Counted from the first letter of the stretch, positions 26,247-38,295 are shown. The stretch is DNA of 54,023 nt from Effusibacillus pohliae DSM 22757 (GCF_000376225.1 NZ_AQXL01000114.1:1-54023), one strand, 5' to 3'. Made by a program: numbers and translations. Notes: generated by a model not told the origin, from the sequence alone.

Positions 26247-28688
26247 TCACGCTTCGTCCTCGTCGTCTTCGCTGGTCGCGACGCGGGCGACTGTGGACAC
26301 TTCTTCGTCGTCTTTCAGGCTGATCAGTTTCACGCCTTGCGTATAGCGGCCAAGCTCGGAAATTTCCTTGATGCGCAGCCGGATGACCACGCCCGTGTTG
26401 GTGATGATCATCAGGTCTTCGTCGGGTGACACCACTTTCAGTCCGACTACGTGGCCGTTTTTCTCCGTCACGTTTAACGTTTTGATGCCTTTGCCGCCGC
26501 GGGTCTGCAGCCGGTAGTCCTGTTCGCTGGTACGTTTTCCGTAGCCGCGGGATGTAACGGCCAGGATGTCCCAGCCCGGCTGAATGATGTCCATATCGAT
26601 CACCCGGTCGTCATCCTGCAGTTCAATCCCTTTCACGCCGGTCGCGGTACGGCCCATCGGCCGCACATCGCGTTCATGAAAACGAATCGACATGCCGTTT
26701 TGCGTACCCATGATAATCTCTCGATCCCCGTCGGTCAATCGCACGCCGAACAGTTCATCGTCGTCGCGGATCGTCAGGGCGATCAACCCCGCCTTGCGAA
26801 TGTTGGCGAATTCGGTCAGCGAAGTCTTCTTGACGATGCCTTGCCGGGTCGCCATAAACAGGTACTGTCCGTCCGTGAAATCCTTCACCGGAATCACGGC
26901 CGACACGACTTCGCCTGGTTCAATGTTCAACAGGTTGATGATCGGGGTCCCTTTCGCCGCCCGGCCAAACTCCGGTATCTCGTACGCTTTCAGCCGGTAG
27001 ACTTTGCCTTTGTTGGTGAAGAAGAGAATGTAATTGTGGGAAGACGTAATGAACAGATGTTCCACAAAATCCTCTTCTTTCGTCCCCATCGCGGTCACGC
27101 CGCGGCCGCCCCGGCGCTGGCTCCTGTAGGTGGAAGCGGGCAAGCGCTTCACATATCCGGCATGCGTGATGGTGACCACCACATCTTCCTGCGGGATCAG
27201 ATCTTCCACGTCGATTTCGCCCTCGGCTGCGACGATCTGTGTGCGCCGGTCATCACCGAACCGCTCTTTGATCTCCGTCAGTTCGTCCCGGATGACGCCC
27301 ATCAATTTCGCCTCGTCGGCGAGGATTTCTTTCAAATGGGCAATCAATTTCTGCAGCTCATTGTACTCGTTCTCGATCTTGTCGCGTTCCAAACCAGTCA
27401 ACCGGCGCAGGCGCATGTCAAGGATCGCTTGTGCCTGTTCGGCGGTCAACCCGAACCGGCTCATTAACCCGTTGCGCGCTTCTTCATCTGTCGCCGACGC
27501 GCGGATTAGGGCGATCACCGCATCGATGTGATCGAGCGCAATCCGCAATCCTTCCAAAATATGGGCGCGCGCTTCCGCCTTGTTCAGATCGAACTGGGTG
27601 CGGCGGCGGATCACCTCTTTTTGGTGTTGCAGATAATAGTAAAGCGTATCGCGCAAATCCAGCACCTTCGGCTCGCCGTTGACAAGCGCCAGCGTATTGA
27701 CGCCGAAGGTCGACTGCATCGGTGTATGTTTGAACAGGTTGTTCAGCACAACCTGCGGTTTCACATCGCGCCGCAGTTCGATCACGATGCGGATGCCCTT
27801 GCGGTTCGATTCGTCCCGCAAGTCGGTGATTCCGTCGATCTGCTTCTCCCGCACCAATTCCGCGATTCGTTCCACCAACCGCGCTTTGTTGACCTGATAG
27901 GGGATTTCCTTGACGATAATCTGAGATTTGCCACCCTTCGTCTCCTCGATTTCGGTGACAGCCCGCATGACGATCGATCCCTTGCCCGTCTGATACGCTT
28001 TGCGGATGCCGTCGCGGCCCAGAATCAAAGCGCCGGTCGGAAAATCGGGCCCTTTCACCACCGTCATCAGGTCGTTTACCGTGGCGTCCGGCCTGTCAAT
28101 CAGCATCAGCACGCCGTCGATCACTTCCCGCAGATTGTGCGGAGGGATGTTGGTGGCCATCCCGACGGCGATGCCCGAAGAACCGTTTACCAGCAAGTTC
28201 GGAAACCGGGACGGCAACACGAGCGGTTCTTTTTCGCTGCCGTCATAGTTCGGTCCGAAATCAACCGTTTCCCTGTTAATGTCGCGCAGCAGTTCCATCG
28301 CGATCTGCGACATGCGCGACTCGGTGTAACGCATCGCGGCCGCCGCATCGCCGTCGATCGAACCGAAGTTCCCGTGGCCGTCGACCAACAGATAGCGGGT
28401 GGAGAAATCCTGCGCCATCCGCACCAGCGCGTCATAAACGGCAGAGTCTCCGTGCGGGTGGTATTTCCCCAATACATCCCCGACGATGCGCGCAGACTTC
28501 TTGTATGGTTTGTCCGGTGTGTTCCCCGCTTCGTACATCGCGTACAAAATACGGCGATGTACAGGCTTCAGTCCATCCCGTACGTCCGGAATCGCCCGGC
28601 TGACGATTACGCTCATCGCGTAATCCAGGAAGGAACTGCGCAGTTCTTCACTTATGTCAATCGGTAACACTTTGCCTGTTTCCGGCAT
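26247..28688 (-). CDS. gyrA: DNA gyrase subunit A
   Basis: The strand-breaking subunit of gyrase; with GyrB it adds negative supercoils. 813 residues. The active-site Tyr121 is in [12 protein letters not shown]. The quinolone-determining region [19 protein letters not shown] has Ser82 and Asp86, the drug-sensitive type of residues. The C-terminal beta-pinwheel contains the GyrA-box QTRGGKG (near [12 protein letters not shown]), needed for supercoiling. The tail is acidic (EDDEDEA). It follows gyrB after about 110 bases. Confidence 0.98.
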   Translation of the reverse strand: MPETGKVLPIDISEELRSSFLDYAMSVIVSRAIPDVRDGLKPVHRRILYAMYEAGNTPDKPYKKSARIVGDVLGKYHPHGDSAVYDALVRMAQDFSTRYLLVDGHGNFGSIDGDAAAAMRYTESRMSQIAMELLRDINRETVDFGPNYDGSEKEPLVLPSRFPNLLVNGSSGIAVGMATNIPPHNLREVIDGVLMLIDRPDATVNDLMTVVKGPDFPTGALILGRDGIRKAYQTGKGSIVMRAVTEIEETKGGKSQIIVKEIPYQVNKARLVERIAELVREKQIDGITDLRDESNRKGIRIVIELRRDVKPQVVLNNLFKHTPMQSTFGVNTLALVNGEPKVLDLRDTLYYYLQHQKEVIRRRTQFDLNKAEARAHILEGLRIALDHIDAVIALIRASATDEEARNGLMSRFGLTAEQAQAILDMRLRRLTGLERDKIENEYNELQKLIAHLKEILADEAKLMGVIRDELTEIKERFGDDRRTQIVAAEGEIDVEDLIPQEDVVVTITHAGYVKRLPASTYRSQRRGGRGVTAMGTKEEDFVEHLFITSSHNYILFFTNKGKVYRLKAYEIPEFGRAAKGTPIINLLNIEPGEVVSAVIPVKDFTDGQYLFMATRQGIVKKTSLTEFANIRKAGLIALTIRDDDELFGVRLTDGDREIIMGTQNGMSIRFHERDVRPMGRTATGVKGIELQDDDRVIDMDIIQPGWDILAVTSRGYGKRTSEQDYRLQTRGGKGIKTLNVTEKNGHVVGLKVVSPDEDLMIITNTGVVIRLRIKEISELGRYTQGVKLISLKDDEEVSTVARVATSEDDEDEA

Positions 28689-28797
28689 TCGATTCCCTCC
28701 AAGGTTGCTCTTGCGAGTCCTGCCGAAGCGTTTTGTAGCCTATGAGTAAAAAAGAATCGGATTCGTGACGCAGTCGTTCGTCATTTTCGTTGCTCGG

Positions 28798-30720
<1,923 letters not shown>

Positions 30721-30759
30721 TCATACCCGTAAATTTTACCATATCTGACGTTCACAACG

Positions 30760-30790
30760 CAAAAAATCAAGAAAGCACGCCACCGCGTGC
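30760..30790 (-). terminator. Terminator between remB and gyrB
   Basis: Leftward GCACGC-GGTG-GCGTGC followed by TTTCTTGATTTTTT; ends the dnaA-remB transcripts. Confidence 0.75.
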
Positions 30791-30801
30791 AATCGCTCCT
30801 C

Positions 30802-31059
30802 CTATCTTTCGTCAAGATCCTCGAGGAAACCTGCCCGTTTTTTCAGCGTCAACGAAGAAATCGGCGAAAAATACACTTTGCGGTTGGTGACCACAAACGA
30901 TTTGCTCTCGTTTTCATCGACCACCACGACAAATCCTTCCTCTTCCGCTACCTTCAAAAATTCCTGGGTGCTGTCCGCCGCCTCTTTCATCTTGAGATCG
31001 AAAATAGCGATCACTTCCTTGCTGGAAACCATCACGTCGCCGCCCAAATGGATGAACAT
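30802..31059 (-). CDS. remB: Extracellular matrix regulator RemB (DUF370)
   Basis: A small DUF370 protein of 85 residues, YaaB/RemB in B. subtilis, which acts with RemA-like proteins on biofilm matrix genes. The family wording MFIHLGGDVMVSSKEVIAIF is at the start. The ATG at 31059 is chosen because the upstream extension overlaps recF and has no family match; AAAGGCGGG precedes it. It lies between recF and gyrB, as in Bacillus. Confidence 0.92.
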   Translation of the reverse strand: MFIHLGGDVMVSSKEVIAIFDLKMKEAADSTQEFLKVAEEEGFVVVVDENESKSFVVTNRKVYFSPISSLTLKKRAGFLEDLDER

Positions 31060-31090
31060 CAAAACACCCGCCTTTCCGCCACACCGATTT

Positions 31091-32203
31091 TTACGATTCG
31101 CTGACAGTCCCGTTGCGAACCCGGTAGACAACCGCTTTCTCCCGCATCAATTGTTCGAGCCCGTAGGTCATGGTGGTCGTGATCAATGTTTGCACCCGTT
31201 CGCCCATGCCGTCTAGCAGATGGAGCTGCCGCATCTCGTCCAGTTCCGACAGCACGTCGTCCAACAGCAAAACCGGATACTCGCCAACCTCATGCCGGAT
31301 CAGCTCGATCTCGGCCAGCTTTATCGACAGCGCGGCCGTTCTTTGTTGCCCTTGCGATCCGTATGTCTGTACATCTTTGCCGTCAATCCGCACTTCGATA
31401 TCGTCCCGGTGCGGTCCGACAGACGTCGACCCTCGGCGAAAATCGTCCTTCTGCCGGACGGCCAATTGTGCACGAAACCGGTCAGCCAACGCATCCGGAG
31501 AATCCCCTTGCTGCAAAAGCGAACATTTGTACTCCAACGTCAATTCTTCTCCGCCGGAGGTGATCCGCTTGTGAATCTCCGCTGAAAATTGCTGCAGTTT
31601 GTCCACGAATTCGAGGCGCTTGCGGATGATTTTCGTCCCGTACTCGACCAGCTGTTCGTCCCAGACGGCCAGTGTTCCCAAGAGCCCGCTATCGACCCGC
31701 TCGCTGTCTTTCAGAATGTTGTTCCGCTGCTGCAGCACTTTCTGGTAGCGCGACAGATTATGCAGGTATTGAGGGCTCATCTGCCCCAGTTCGATGTCGA
31801 GAAACCGCCGCCTGACCTGCGGCCCGCCTTTGACGAGCAGCAAATCCTCAGGGGCGAACAGCACCACGTTCAGATGGCCGATAAAATCGCTGATCTTCCG
31901 TTTTTCGACGCCGTTGACCCGGACTTTTTTGCCCCGTTCGAAAATGTTCAGGTCGAGCGAATAGGTTCGCCGGCTGCGCTCCACTTTTCCTGACACCCAC
32001 GCCGATTCTGCTCCCCAGCGGATCATCTCCGCATCGCGCCCGGCCCGGTGCGACTTGGCCAAAGCGAGAAGCAGCACGCTTTCCAGGATATTCGTCTTGC
32101 CCTGCGCGTTTTGCCCGACAAAGATCGTGACCTGCGGAGACAGACGGAGGGAAAGCGACCGGTAGTTGCGAAAATCCCGCAATTCCAATGTTTGCAGTCT
32201 CAT
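31091..32203 (-). CDS. recF: DNA repair/replication protein RecF
   Basis: An SMC-like ATPase that marks gap ends for RecA loading with RecO and RecR. 370 residues. Walker A is GQNAQGKTN (about 30-38), the signature is near SQGQQRTAALSIKLAEIELI (about 280-299) and Walker B is PVLLLDDVLSELD (about 318-330). The ATG overlaps the yaaA stop (ATGA), so the two are coupled. Confidence 0.98.
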   Translation of the reverse strand: MRLQTLELRDFRNYRSLSLRLSPQVTIFVGQNAQGKTNILESVLLLALAKSHRAGRDAEMIRWGAESAWVSGKVERSRRTYSLDLNIFERGKKVRVNGVEKRKISDFIGHLNVVLFAPEDLLLVKGGPQVRRRFLDIELGQMSPQYLHNLSRYQKVLQQRNNILKDSERVDSGLLGTLAVWDEQLVEYGTKIIRKRLEFVDKLQQFSAEIHKRITSGGEELTLEYKCSLLQQGDSPDALADRFRAQLAVRQKDDFRRGSTSVGPHRDDIEVRIDGKDVQTYGSQGQQRTAALSIKLAEIELIRHEVGEYPVLLLDDVLSELDEMRQLHLLDGMGERVQTLITTTMTYGLEQLMREKAVVYRVRNGTVSES

Positions 32204-32436
32204 ACCGGCTGTTCGCGCTTCAGGATCAACCGGCCAATCCCTGCGATCTCCACCACATCGCCGTCACGCAGCTTGCGCCCGCGCCGGTTCTCCGCTTCCC
32301 CATTGACCCGGATCGGGGTTTCCTGTAAAAACGTTTTGACCTCGCCGCCGGAACCGACAATATCTGCATATTTCAGCAACTGCCCCAACGTGATTTCGTC
32401 CGATATGAGAATCACTTCGCGAGCCAAGAGCAACAT
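32200..32436 (-). CDS. yaaA: S4-domain protein YaaA (RlbA-like)
   Basis: A 78-residue S4-like RNA-binding protein that lies between dnaN and recF in Firmicutes. The S4 alpha-L fold is seen in ITLGQLLKYADIVGSGGEVK and IRVNGEAENRRGRKLRDGDV. The start is uncertain: ATG 32436 is the first likely start, but GGAGG directly in front of it is very close, and the TTG codons after it are possible. It is coupled to recF by a 4-base overlap. Confidence 0.88.
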   Translation of the reverse strand: MLLLAREVILISDEITLGQLLKYADIVGSGGEVKTFLQETPIRVNGEAENRRGRKLRDGDVVEIAGIGRLILKREQPV

Positions 32437-32622
32437 CCTCCAACCTATCCCCCGCCAAGTGGCGCGAATTTTTGCAGCATATTCCGAGTGCTTCCCCCCA
32501 GAGGAGATATAGGGTGACTTGGCAATTTCGTTGCCATAGCGCCACTTATACACTTTTGGTGCAAGTGACACTTCGGCAGTACAACTGCCGAGTCCTCCTA
32601 TGGGCGGGAACCCAAGTAATTA

Positions 32623-33759
32623 TTAATTGATGCGAACGGGCAAAATTAGGTGAATATAGTTTGGGTAGTCCGGTTGTTTGATCAGAAACGGACTCATCGA
32701 ACCTGTAAATTCTACCGTAATCTCTTCCCCTTCCACAACCCGCAGCGCGTCGATCACGTATTTGGCGTTGAACGCGATCAGCAGTTCGTCACCACTGAAT
32801 TCGGACGGATGGATCGTTTCCGACACCTTGCCGATCTCCGCCGAAGTCGACGAAATCTCCAACCGGTCCGGCTTGATGTTCAAACGCACCACATGGTTAT
32901 CGTTATCGCGCGCGATCAGGGCGGCCCGTTCCACCGCATCCAGCAGAACTTTCGTACCGACGCGGATTTTCGTTTTGAACACGGTCGGAATGATGCGCGA
33001 CGTATCCGGGTATTGTCCTTCGATCAAGCGCGAATAGAACTTCGTATGTTCCAGTTTGAACAAAATCTGGTTGTCGGCAATCACCACGTCCACCAGGCTG
33101 TCATCGTCAGGCAGTAGGCGGCCTAACTCGGACAAGCTTCTGCCCGGAATGATCACATTGCCAAACGCCAGAGCAGCGGGCGCTTCCACCGCCGCAGTCC
33201 GCTGCGCCAGCCGGTGGCTGTCGGTTGCAACAAACCGGAGCTGCCCATCGTTGAGAGAAGCGACGACACCGGTCAGCACCGGCCGTATCTCTTCCGTGGA
33301 AACAGCCGGGACCGTCTGCCGGATCATATCTTTTAACACAACAGCCGGGATGCTGAACGTCTGATCCCCGGAAATCTGCGGCAATCTGGGAAATTCCTCA
33401 GGATGCAGCCCGTGCAGCATAAACTCGGAGGAACCGGAACGAATCACCGTCAGATAATTTTGCTTGACTTCCAGTTCTACCGTCGAATACGGCAGTTTCC
33501 GGACGATTTCCGAAAAATAACGGGCGGACAGAACGATCGCCCCTTCTTCCATAATCTGCACCTTCGGCTCTTCCCCTATGTCCGCGGGAAGGATCGTTTC
33601 AATGCCCGTTTCCAGGTCGGTGGCGGTCATTTTCAGACCGTTCCGCTCGGCGGCAATCTTAATGCCCGACAAAACGGGCATCGTTGTTTTGCTCGACACC
33701 GCCTTTTGCACGTTTTGAATGGCAGACAGCAGCGTGTTGCGGTCAATCGAAAGTTTCAC
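32623..33759 (-). CDS. dnaN: DNA polymerase III sliding clamp beta
   Basis: The ring that holds DNA polymerase III on DNA. From GTG 33759 it has 378 residues, the normal size; GAGGAGG lies nine bases upstream, and the first residues MKLSIDRNTLL match the family. The three clamp domains follow in order; the C-terminal end VEFTGSMSPFLIKQPDYPNY and ILPVRIN is the ligand-binding pocket region with the typical ending. The open frame upstream of GTG 33759 has no family match. Confidence 0.98.
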   Translation of the reverse strand: MKLSIDRNTLLSAIQNVQKAVSSKTTMPVLSGIKIAAERNGLKMTATDLETGIETILPADIGEEPKVQIMEEGAIVLSARYFSEIVRKLPYSTVELEVKQNYLTVIRSGSSEFMLHGLHPEEFPRLPQISGDQTFSIPAVVLKDMIRQTVPAVSTEEIRPVLTGVVASLNDGQLRFVATDSHRLAQRTAAVEAPAALAFGNVIIPGRSLSELGRLLPDDDSLVDVVIADNQILFKLEHTKFYSRLIEGQYPDTSRIIPTVFKTKIRVGTKVLLDAVERAALIARDNDNHVVRLNIKPDRLEISSTSAEIGKVSETIHPSEFSGDELLIAFNAKYVIDALRVVEGEEITVEFTGSMSPFLIKQPDYPNYIHLILPVRIN

Positions 33760-33794
33760 CCAAAAAATCCTCCTCGTTTGGTCATAAGCGATCC

Positions 33795-33955
33795 GTGACA
33801 TGCATATATTATTCTTTTGAATCGTTTTTGGTAGTCATCATCATAGTAAGCGCTGTGGATTTGTGGATAAGGTCTGTGAATTCCTGGTTTATCCCATTTT
33901 GCGGTTGTGGACAATCTGTCGATAAGTCTGTTCCGGCTATCCACAGGATCAACAG
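33795..33955 (-). other. DnaA-box cluster and AT-rich stretch between dnaA and dnaN (likely unwinding part of oriC)
   Basis: Contains TGTGGATTT (33853), a consensus TGTGGATAA (33861-33869), TTATCCCAT (33888), TGTGGACAA (33905), TGTCGATAA (33916) and CTATCCACA (33936-33944). Next to the boxes, towards dnaN, lies an AT-rich block (about 33799-33845) containing the trinucleotide-like run TAG-TCATCATCA-TAG. In B. subtilis the DNA unwinding element with its DnaA-trio sits at this very place, so a bipartite origin is likely. Confidence 0.75.
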
Positions 33956-35311
33956 CTAGACGCCGATTTTTTCTTTCAGCATCTCGATCGTTTGCCGCAA
34001 GGAAAAATTGTTCTCCAGCTCCTTCGAGATCTTCTCGTGCGCGTGAATCACCGTCGTATGGTCGCGGCCGCCGAATTCGTCGCCGATTCGCGGCAGGGAA
34101 AAATCGGTCAACTCGCGCGCCAGATACATGGCGATCTGACGGGGGAATGCGATCGCTTTCGTCCGTTTTTTTGCCTTAAAATCTTCGATCCGCAGATCAA
34201 AGTGTTCGCTGACCACCTTTTGGATCTCCTGAATCGTGATCGTTTTCGGCCGGTTGTCGGAGATGATGTCTTTCAGCGCTTCCGCCGCCAGTTCGGCGTT
34301 CAGGTCCTTGTTGATCAGCGAGGAAAACGCGACCACCCGGATCAGCGCTCCTTCCAGCTCCCGGATGTTGGTATCGATCTTGTTGGCGATGTACATGATT
34401 ACATCGTTCGGGATGTTGAGGCCGTCCGCTTTCGCTTTTTTGCGCAGAATCGCCACGCGCGTTTCCAGATCGGGCGGCTGGATGTCGGTGATCAACCCCC
34501 ATTCGAAGCGGGAACGCAGCCGGTCTTCCAGTGTAGGAATGTCTTTCGGCGGACGGTCGCTGGAGATCACGATCTGCTTGTTTTCTTCATGCAGCGTGTT
34601 GAACGTATGGAAAAATTCCTCCTGGGTCTGTTCTTTTCCGGCCAGAAACTGAATATCATCGATCAGGAGTACGTCAATGTTCCGGTACTTGTTGCGAAAA
34701 TCTTCCGTTCGGTTGTACTGGATGGCGTTGATGAACTCGTTGGTAAATTTTTCCGAAGAGATATAGACCACTTTCGCCGTCGGATTGTGCTCCAGCACGT
34801 AATGTCCGATCGCGTGCATCAAATGCGTTTTGCCCAAACCAACTCCGCCGTAGATAAAGAACGGGTTGTACGCTTTCGCCGGCGCTTCCGCGACCGCCAA
34901 GGCGGCAGCGTGCGCAAACCGGTTGCCGGCGCCGATGACAAACGTTTCGAACGTGTATTTCGGGTTGAGGGCGGAGGGTATGTATTCCTCGGACAGGTCT
35001 CTGTCCGCCCGGGCAGCGGCTGCACGCTTTGTTTCTTTTGACGCAAACTGTTCTTCCGAAATTTGCGGGATCACAAATTTCACCGACATATCGCGCAGGG
35101 TGATCGCCGATAACGTTTCTTTGATGATCCCGAGGTACCTCGATTCCAGCCAGTCGCGGGCGAAATCGTTCGGGACGCTGACGACCAAGGTACTGCCTTC
35201 CAGCGACAGCGGTTTGGTCGCTTTGAACCAGGTTTCAAAACTCGGTTTCGATAAAGTCTGTTCCAGTAAGGAAAGTGCTTTCTGCCAGAGTTCGCCGGCC
35301 TGTCGATCCAT
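33956..35311 (-). CDS. dnaA: Chromosomal replication initiator DnaA
   Basis: The AAA+ protein that binds DnaA boxes and opens the origin. From ATG 35311 it has 451 residues. Domain I begins [18 protein letters not shown]; domain III has Walker [11 protein letters not shown] and Walker [11 protein letters not shown]; domain IV ends in the DNA-binding signature [16 protein letters not shown]. The frame is open for 11 more residues, but GGGAGGT lies 12 bases before ATG 35311, and the family starts there. It is followed by the DnaA-box cluster and dnaN. Confidence 0.98.
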   Translation of the reverse strand: MDRQAGELWQKALSLLEQTLSKPSFETWFKATKPLSLEGSTLVVSVPNDFARDWLESRYLGIIKETLSAITLRDMSVKFVIPQISEEQFASKETKRAAAARADRDLSEEYIPSALNPKYTFETFVIGAGNRFAHAAALAVAEAPAKAYNPFFIYGGVGLGKTHLMHAIGHYVLEHNPTAKVVYISSEKFTNEFINAIQYNRTEDFRNKYRNIDVLLIDDIQFLAGKEQTQEEFFHTFNTLHEENKQIVISSDRPPKDIPTLEDRLRSRFEWGLITDIQPPDLETRVAILRKKAKADGLNIPNDVIMYIANKIDTNIRELEGALIRVVAFSSLINKDLNAELAAEALKDIISDNRPKTITIQEIQKVVSEHFDLRIEDFKAKKRTKAIAFPRQIAMYLARELTDFSLPRIGDEFGGRDHTTVIHAHEKISKELENNFSLRQTIEMLKEKIGV

Positions 35312-35757
35312 GGATCCTACATACCTCCCAAATCTCAAGAACAATTGCCAAGACGAAAAAAAAATTCACCCCAAACGGCTCCCCTGCAGGAAACTGTGGA
35401 TCATTCCGATAGGCGAATTTTGTCGTACGTTCGTGGATTTCGACAGGATTTGCAAGTCCTAGCTGAGGAAATGTGGATACGATTCTTCCATACGAGGATA
35501 AGTATTCACAATGTTATCCACAGTCTGTGGACAAGCATGTGCATAAACATCAGTTATCCACTGTTGTGACAAAACCATGATACCAAAAATGATGACGTAT
35601 CTGCAATGGGTATTTCCCAACTTATCCACAAAGCTGACACGATTCAGCAGCGACCGTGCACAACCTTGTGGATTGTGGATAATCTGTTAAAAAATTTGTC
35701 GAATCTTGTGGATGAGACAAACCGGACGGTCCGCAGTTATGCACAGTCCCCGGCGGC
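35312..35757. other. oriC: Origin of replication oriC: DnaA-box cluster upstream of dnaA
   Basis: A gene-free stretch rich in DnaA boxes. Consensus TTATCCACA or TGTGGATAA occurs at 35514-35522, 35622-35630 and 35674-35682. One-mismatch copies are at 35472 (TGTGGATAC), 35526 (TGTGGACAA), 35538 (TGTGCATAA), 35554 (TTATCCACT), 35707 (TGTGGATGA) and 35737 (TTATGCACA). It lies between the divergent dnaA and rpmH, and all core genes point away from it. It corresponds to the upstream box clusters of the B. subtilis origin. Confidence 0.95.
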
Positions 35758-35786
35758 TTGACACCAGACGGCTGAAAGTCTATAAT
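35758..35786 (+). promoter_or_regulatory. Perfect sigma-A promoter of rpmH
   Basis: TTGACA (35758-35763), 17-base spacer, TATAAT (35781-35786): full consensus, as expected for a highly expressed ribosomal-protein gene. AGGAGGTG precedes the start codon. Confidence 0.92.
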
Positions 35787-35860
35787 GACTTAGTATGTTG
35801 CGATAGGTATGCGCAAGAAAATGAACCGTTTTCTTTTTCGATACAGGAGGTGTAGCAAGC

Positions 35861-35995
35861 ATGAAACCGACGTTCCAGCCGAATGTACGCAAGCGCAAGA
35901 AAGTTCACGGTTTCCGGAAACGCATGAGCACGAAAAACGGCCGTAAAGTTCTAGCCGCACGCCGCCGTAAAGGGAGAAAGGTATTATCCGCATAA
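35861..35995 (+). CDS. rpmH: Ribosomal protein L34
   Basis: A 44-residue, very basic protein of the large ribosomal subunit. It starts [20 protein letters not shown] and goes on [20 protein letters not shown] to VLSA, the almost invariant L34 wording. AGGAGGTG (35845-35852) lies eight bases upstream. A perfect promoter precedes it and a terminator follows, so rpmH is largely a separate, strong transcript ahead of rnpA. Confidence 0.99.
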   Translation: MKPTFQPNVRKRKKVHGFRKRMSTKNGRKVLAARRRKGRKVLSA

Positions 35996-36021
35996 GGCCA
36001 CAATGTTTTGTGGCCTTTTTT
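35995..36021 (+). terminator. Terminator after rpmH
   Basis: AAGGCCACA-ATGTTT-TGTGGCCTT followed by more T; partial read-through would feed rnpA. Confidence 0.9.
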
Positions 36022-36096
36022 CTGCAATTTAACATGTAACTTTGCCAGGAAAAATGTTTAAACCGCCGGTTTTTTCGCACATAATGAGAGGTAGAC

Positions 36097-36435
36097 ATGA
36101 ATCGAAAACATCGTCTCAAGGACAATCGGGATTTTCAGCGAGTGTTTCAGCGAGGCAAATCGTTTGCCAACCGGTATCTGGTGCTCTACCATGCGCCCAA
36201 CCAGGAGGGGCATTACCGGGTGGGGCTGTCCGTATCGAAAAAAGTCGGCAACGCGGTGGTGCGCAACCGGGTGAAGCGCTATCTGCGGGAAGCGGTTCGT
36301 GCCCAACAACTGGATCCGGCGTTGCCGGTCGATTTTGTGATCATCGCCCGGCCGTCGGCAGCCGATCTGGACTTTGACGGGTTTCGCAAAAATCTAGTAC
36401 ACTTACTTTTGAAAACGGGATACATAAAAAGATGA
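36097..36435 (+). CDS. rnpA: Ribonuclease P protein component
   Basis: The protein subunit of RNase P that helps the RNA subunit mature the 5' ends of tRNAs. 112 residues. The family RNR motif is in [20 protein letters not shown] (about 48-67), and [20 protein letters not shown] is the typical N-terminus. It overlaps yidD by four bases. Gene order rpmH-rnpA-yidD-yidC is standard. Confidence 0.97.
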   Translation: MNRKHRLKDNRDFQRVFQRGKSFANRYLVLYHAPNQEGHYRVGLSVSKKVGNAVVRNRVKRYLREAVRAQQLDPALPVDFVIIARPSAADLDFDGFRKNLVHLLLKTGYIKR

Positions 36436-36653
36436 AACGGATCGCACTTTTGCTTATCCAATTTTATCGAAACTGGATTTCGCCCTTGAAACCGCCTACT
36501 TGCCGGTTTTATCCGACCTGCTCGGCATATGCTCTGGAAGCGATCGAGAAACATGGCTTGTGGCGGGGAGGCTGGTTGATTGCGATACGCTTGGTGAAAT
36601 GCGGACCGTGGCATCCCGGCGGGCATGATCCCGTTCCGAACGTAAAAAAATAG
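36432..36653 (+). CDS. yidD: Membrane insertion efficiency factor YidD
   Basis: A 73-residue protein of the YidD family, which helps YidC. It has the family signature [20 protein letters not shown] followed by [12 protein letters not shown], with conserved cysteines in [10 protein letters not shown], and ends [15 protein letters not shown]. It overlaps rnpA and lies 30 bases before yidC. Confidence 0.96.
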   Translation: MKRIALLLIQFYRNWISPLKPPTCRFYPTCSAYALEAIEKHGLWRGGWLIAIRLVKCGPWHPGGHDPVPNVKK

Positions 36654-36683
36654 GGATTTCGCCATTTAGGAGGGGACATCTGC

Positions 36684-37418
36684 TTGAAGAAGATCGGTTT
36701 CTGGTCAGTATTGGCATTTTTGTCTGTTACGCTCACCGGTTGCGGAGCGAGTCCTGCCGGAACGCTCGACCGCTCCGGCATTTGGGGCAGTTTTGTCGGG
36801 CTGATTTCGGATGGGATCGATTATTTTGCCAAACTGGTCCATGATTACGGGATCTCGATTCTGATCGTGACGCTGATTATTCGTATCATCATCTTCCCGT
36901 TGATGTACAAACAGTTGAAACATTCGAAGATCATGCAGGAACTGCAGCCGGAAATGGCGAAAATCCGGGAAAAGTACAAAAACGATCCGCAAAAAATGCA
37001 GCAGGAAATGGTCAAGCTGTTCCAGGCGAAGGGGACCAATCCGTTGGCCGGCTGTTTTCCGGTGCTGGTCCAACTGCCGATTTTGATGGCGTTGTACCAG
37101 GCGATCATGTTCAACGCGCATATTAAGACGGCCAAGTTCCTCGGGCTGGTGACACTGGGAGTGCCGGAACATTTCGTGTTGCCCGTCTTGGCCGCCTTGA
37201 CCACGTACATTCAGACGCGGATGACGATGATGAACCCGAACGATCCGCAGCAAAAGATGATGTTGTACATCATGCCGGCGATGATTTTCTTTTTCGCGTT
37301 TACATTCCCGGCTGCGCTGTCGCTGTACTGGGTGTTTGGGAACATCCTGACGATCATTCAGTATTATTTCTTGAAGCGACCGCAAAAGGCGGCGACTCAG
37401 GGAGGCCCTGCCAAATGA
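36684..37418 (+). CDS. yidC: Membrane protein insertase YidC (SpoIIIJ-like)
   Basis: Inserts proteins into the cytoplasmic membrane, alone or with SecYEG, and in spore formers is needed for forespore signalling. 244 residues, the short Gram-positive form. The N-terminus is a lipoprotein signal with L-T-G-C20. Five helices follow; FPLMYKQLKHSKIMQELQPE begins the cytoplasmic hairpin, and GCFPVLVQLPILMALYQAIM is the hydrophilic-groove helix region. Its stop overlaps the jag start by four bases. Confidence 0.97.
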   Translation: MKKIGFWSVLAFLSVTLTGCGASPAGTLDRSGIWGSFVGLISDGIDYFAKLVHDYGISILIVTLIIRIIIFPLMYKQLKHSKIMQELQPEMAKIREKYKNDPQKMQQEMVKLFQAKGTNPLAGCFPVLVQLPILMALYQAIMFNAHIKTAKFLGLVTLGVPEHFVLPVLAALTTYIQTRMTMMNPNDPQQKMMLYIMPAMIFFFAFTFPAALSLYWVFGNILTIIQYYFLKRPQKAATQGGPAK

Positions 37419-38158
37419 AAAAAGTGATCGCCACGGGCAAAACAATTGAAGAGGCAATGCGAGTCGCATTGAGCAAGCTCGGGGTTGCGGAAGACCAGGT
37501 GGAAGTGCGCGTTTTGAAACAGCCGTCACGCGGGTTTTTGGGCCTGATTGGCGCGCGCGAAGCGGAAATCGAGGTGTCAGTGAAGGAATCCAGCTTGCGG
37601 CAGGCGATCGGGCGGGCGGGGCCTGTTGCGCCCGCCGACGTTTTGCCGGAAGAAGATCCGCAGCGGGCGGTGGAACATGCGGAGGATGCTGATACACAGC
37701 GAGCTGTTGAGCAGGCGCTGGAATTTCTGCGGAATGTGATCCGCTCGATGGGGCTGCGGGCCGAAGTGGCGGTCAGCCAGAGCAGTGACGGGCATTACCT
37801 GTTCCAGGTGCAAGGCGACCGAATGGGGATTCTGATCGGCCGGCGCGGGCAGACGCTGGACGCGCTGCAGTATCTTGTCAATCTTGTGGCCAACAAGCAT
37901 TCGCGCACATTTTTGCGGATCGTGCTCGACGCGGAAGGATACCGCGCCCGCCGGAAGGAGACATTGGAGCGGTTGGCCGACCGGATGGCGAAACAGGCGA
38001 TCAAAGAGCGGCAGAATATCGAGTTGGAGCCGATGCCGGCACACGAGCGAAAAATTATCCACACCTATCTGCAGGGCCACTCGCGGGTGGGAACCCGCAG
38101 TGTCGGCGAGGAACCGAACCGGAAAGTCCTGATTTATCTGAAATCATTCACAAAATGA
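37415..38158 (+). CDS. jag: RNA-binding protein Jag/KhpB
   Basis: A 247-residue RNA-binding protein that works with KhpA. The N-terminal Jag domain (about 1-50) contains VIATGKTIEEAMRVALSKLG and the FLGLIGAREAEIEV end. A KH domain (about 110-170) has the GRRGQTLDALQYLVNLVANK helix, and an R3H domain lies at the C-terminus with PMPAHERKIIHTYLQGH. The middle linker is acidic. It is translationally coupled to yidC, as usual. Confidence 0.97.
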   Translation: MKKVIATGKTIEEAMRVALSKLGVAEDQVEVRVLKQPSRGFLGLIGAREAEIEVSVKESSLRQAIGRAGPVAPADVLPEEDPQRAVEHAEDADTQRAVEQALEFLRNVIRSMGLRAEVAVSQSSDGHYLFQVQGDRMGILIGRRGQTLDALQYLVNLVANKHSRTFLRIVLDAEGYRARRKETLERLADRMAKQAIKERQNIELEPMPAHERKIIHTYLQGHSRVGTRSVGEEPNRKVLIYLKSFTK

Positions 38159-38172
38159 TGCACAAAACCCAA

Positions 38173-38190
38173 TTGTCCACATGTGGATAA
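38173..38190. promoter_or_regulatory. Head-to-head DnaA boxes between jag and mnmE
   Basis: TTGTCCACA (38173-38181) and consensus TGTGGATAA (38182-38190) form a palindrome directly behind jag, 2.4 kb from oriC. Confidence 0.6.
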
Positions 38191-38218
38191 CCGTCATCTG
38201 AGCGATGGCGGTTTTTTG
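38188..38218 (+). terminator. Terminator after jag
   Basis: AACCGTCATC-TGAGC-GATGGCGGTT followed by TTTTTT-like run, rightward. Confidence 0.85.
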
Positions 38219-38295
38219 CGTCTCTATGGTGGGGAGATTGATTATGTTACAATGAAATGTGCACAATGAGTTGTAAACAGTGTGGAGGATTTTGT

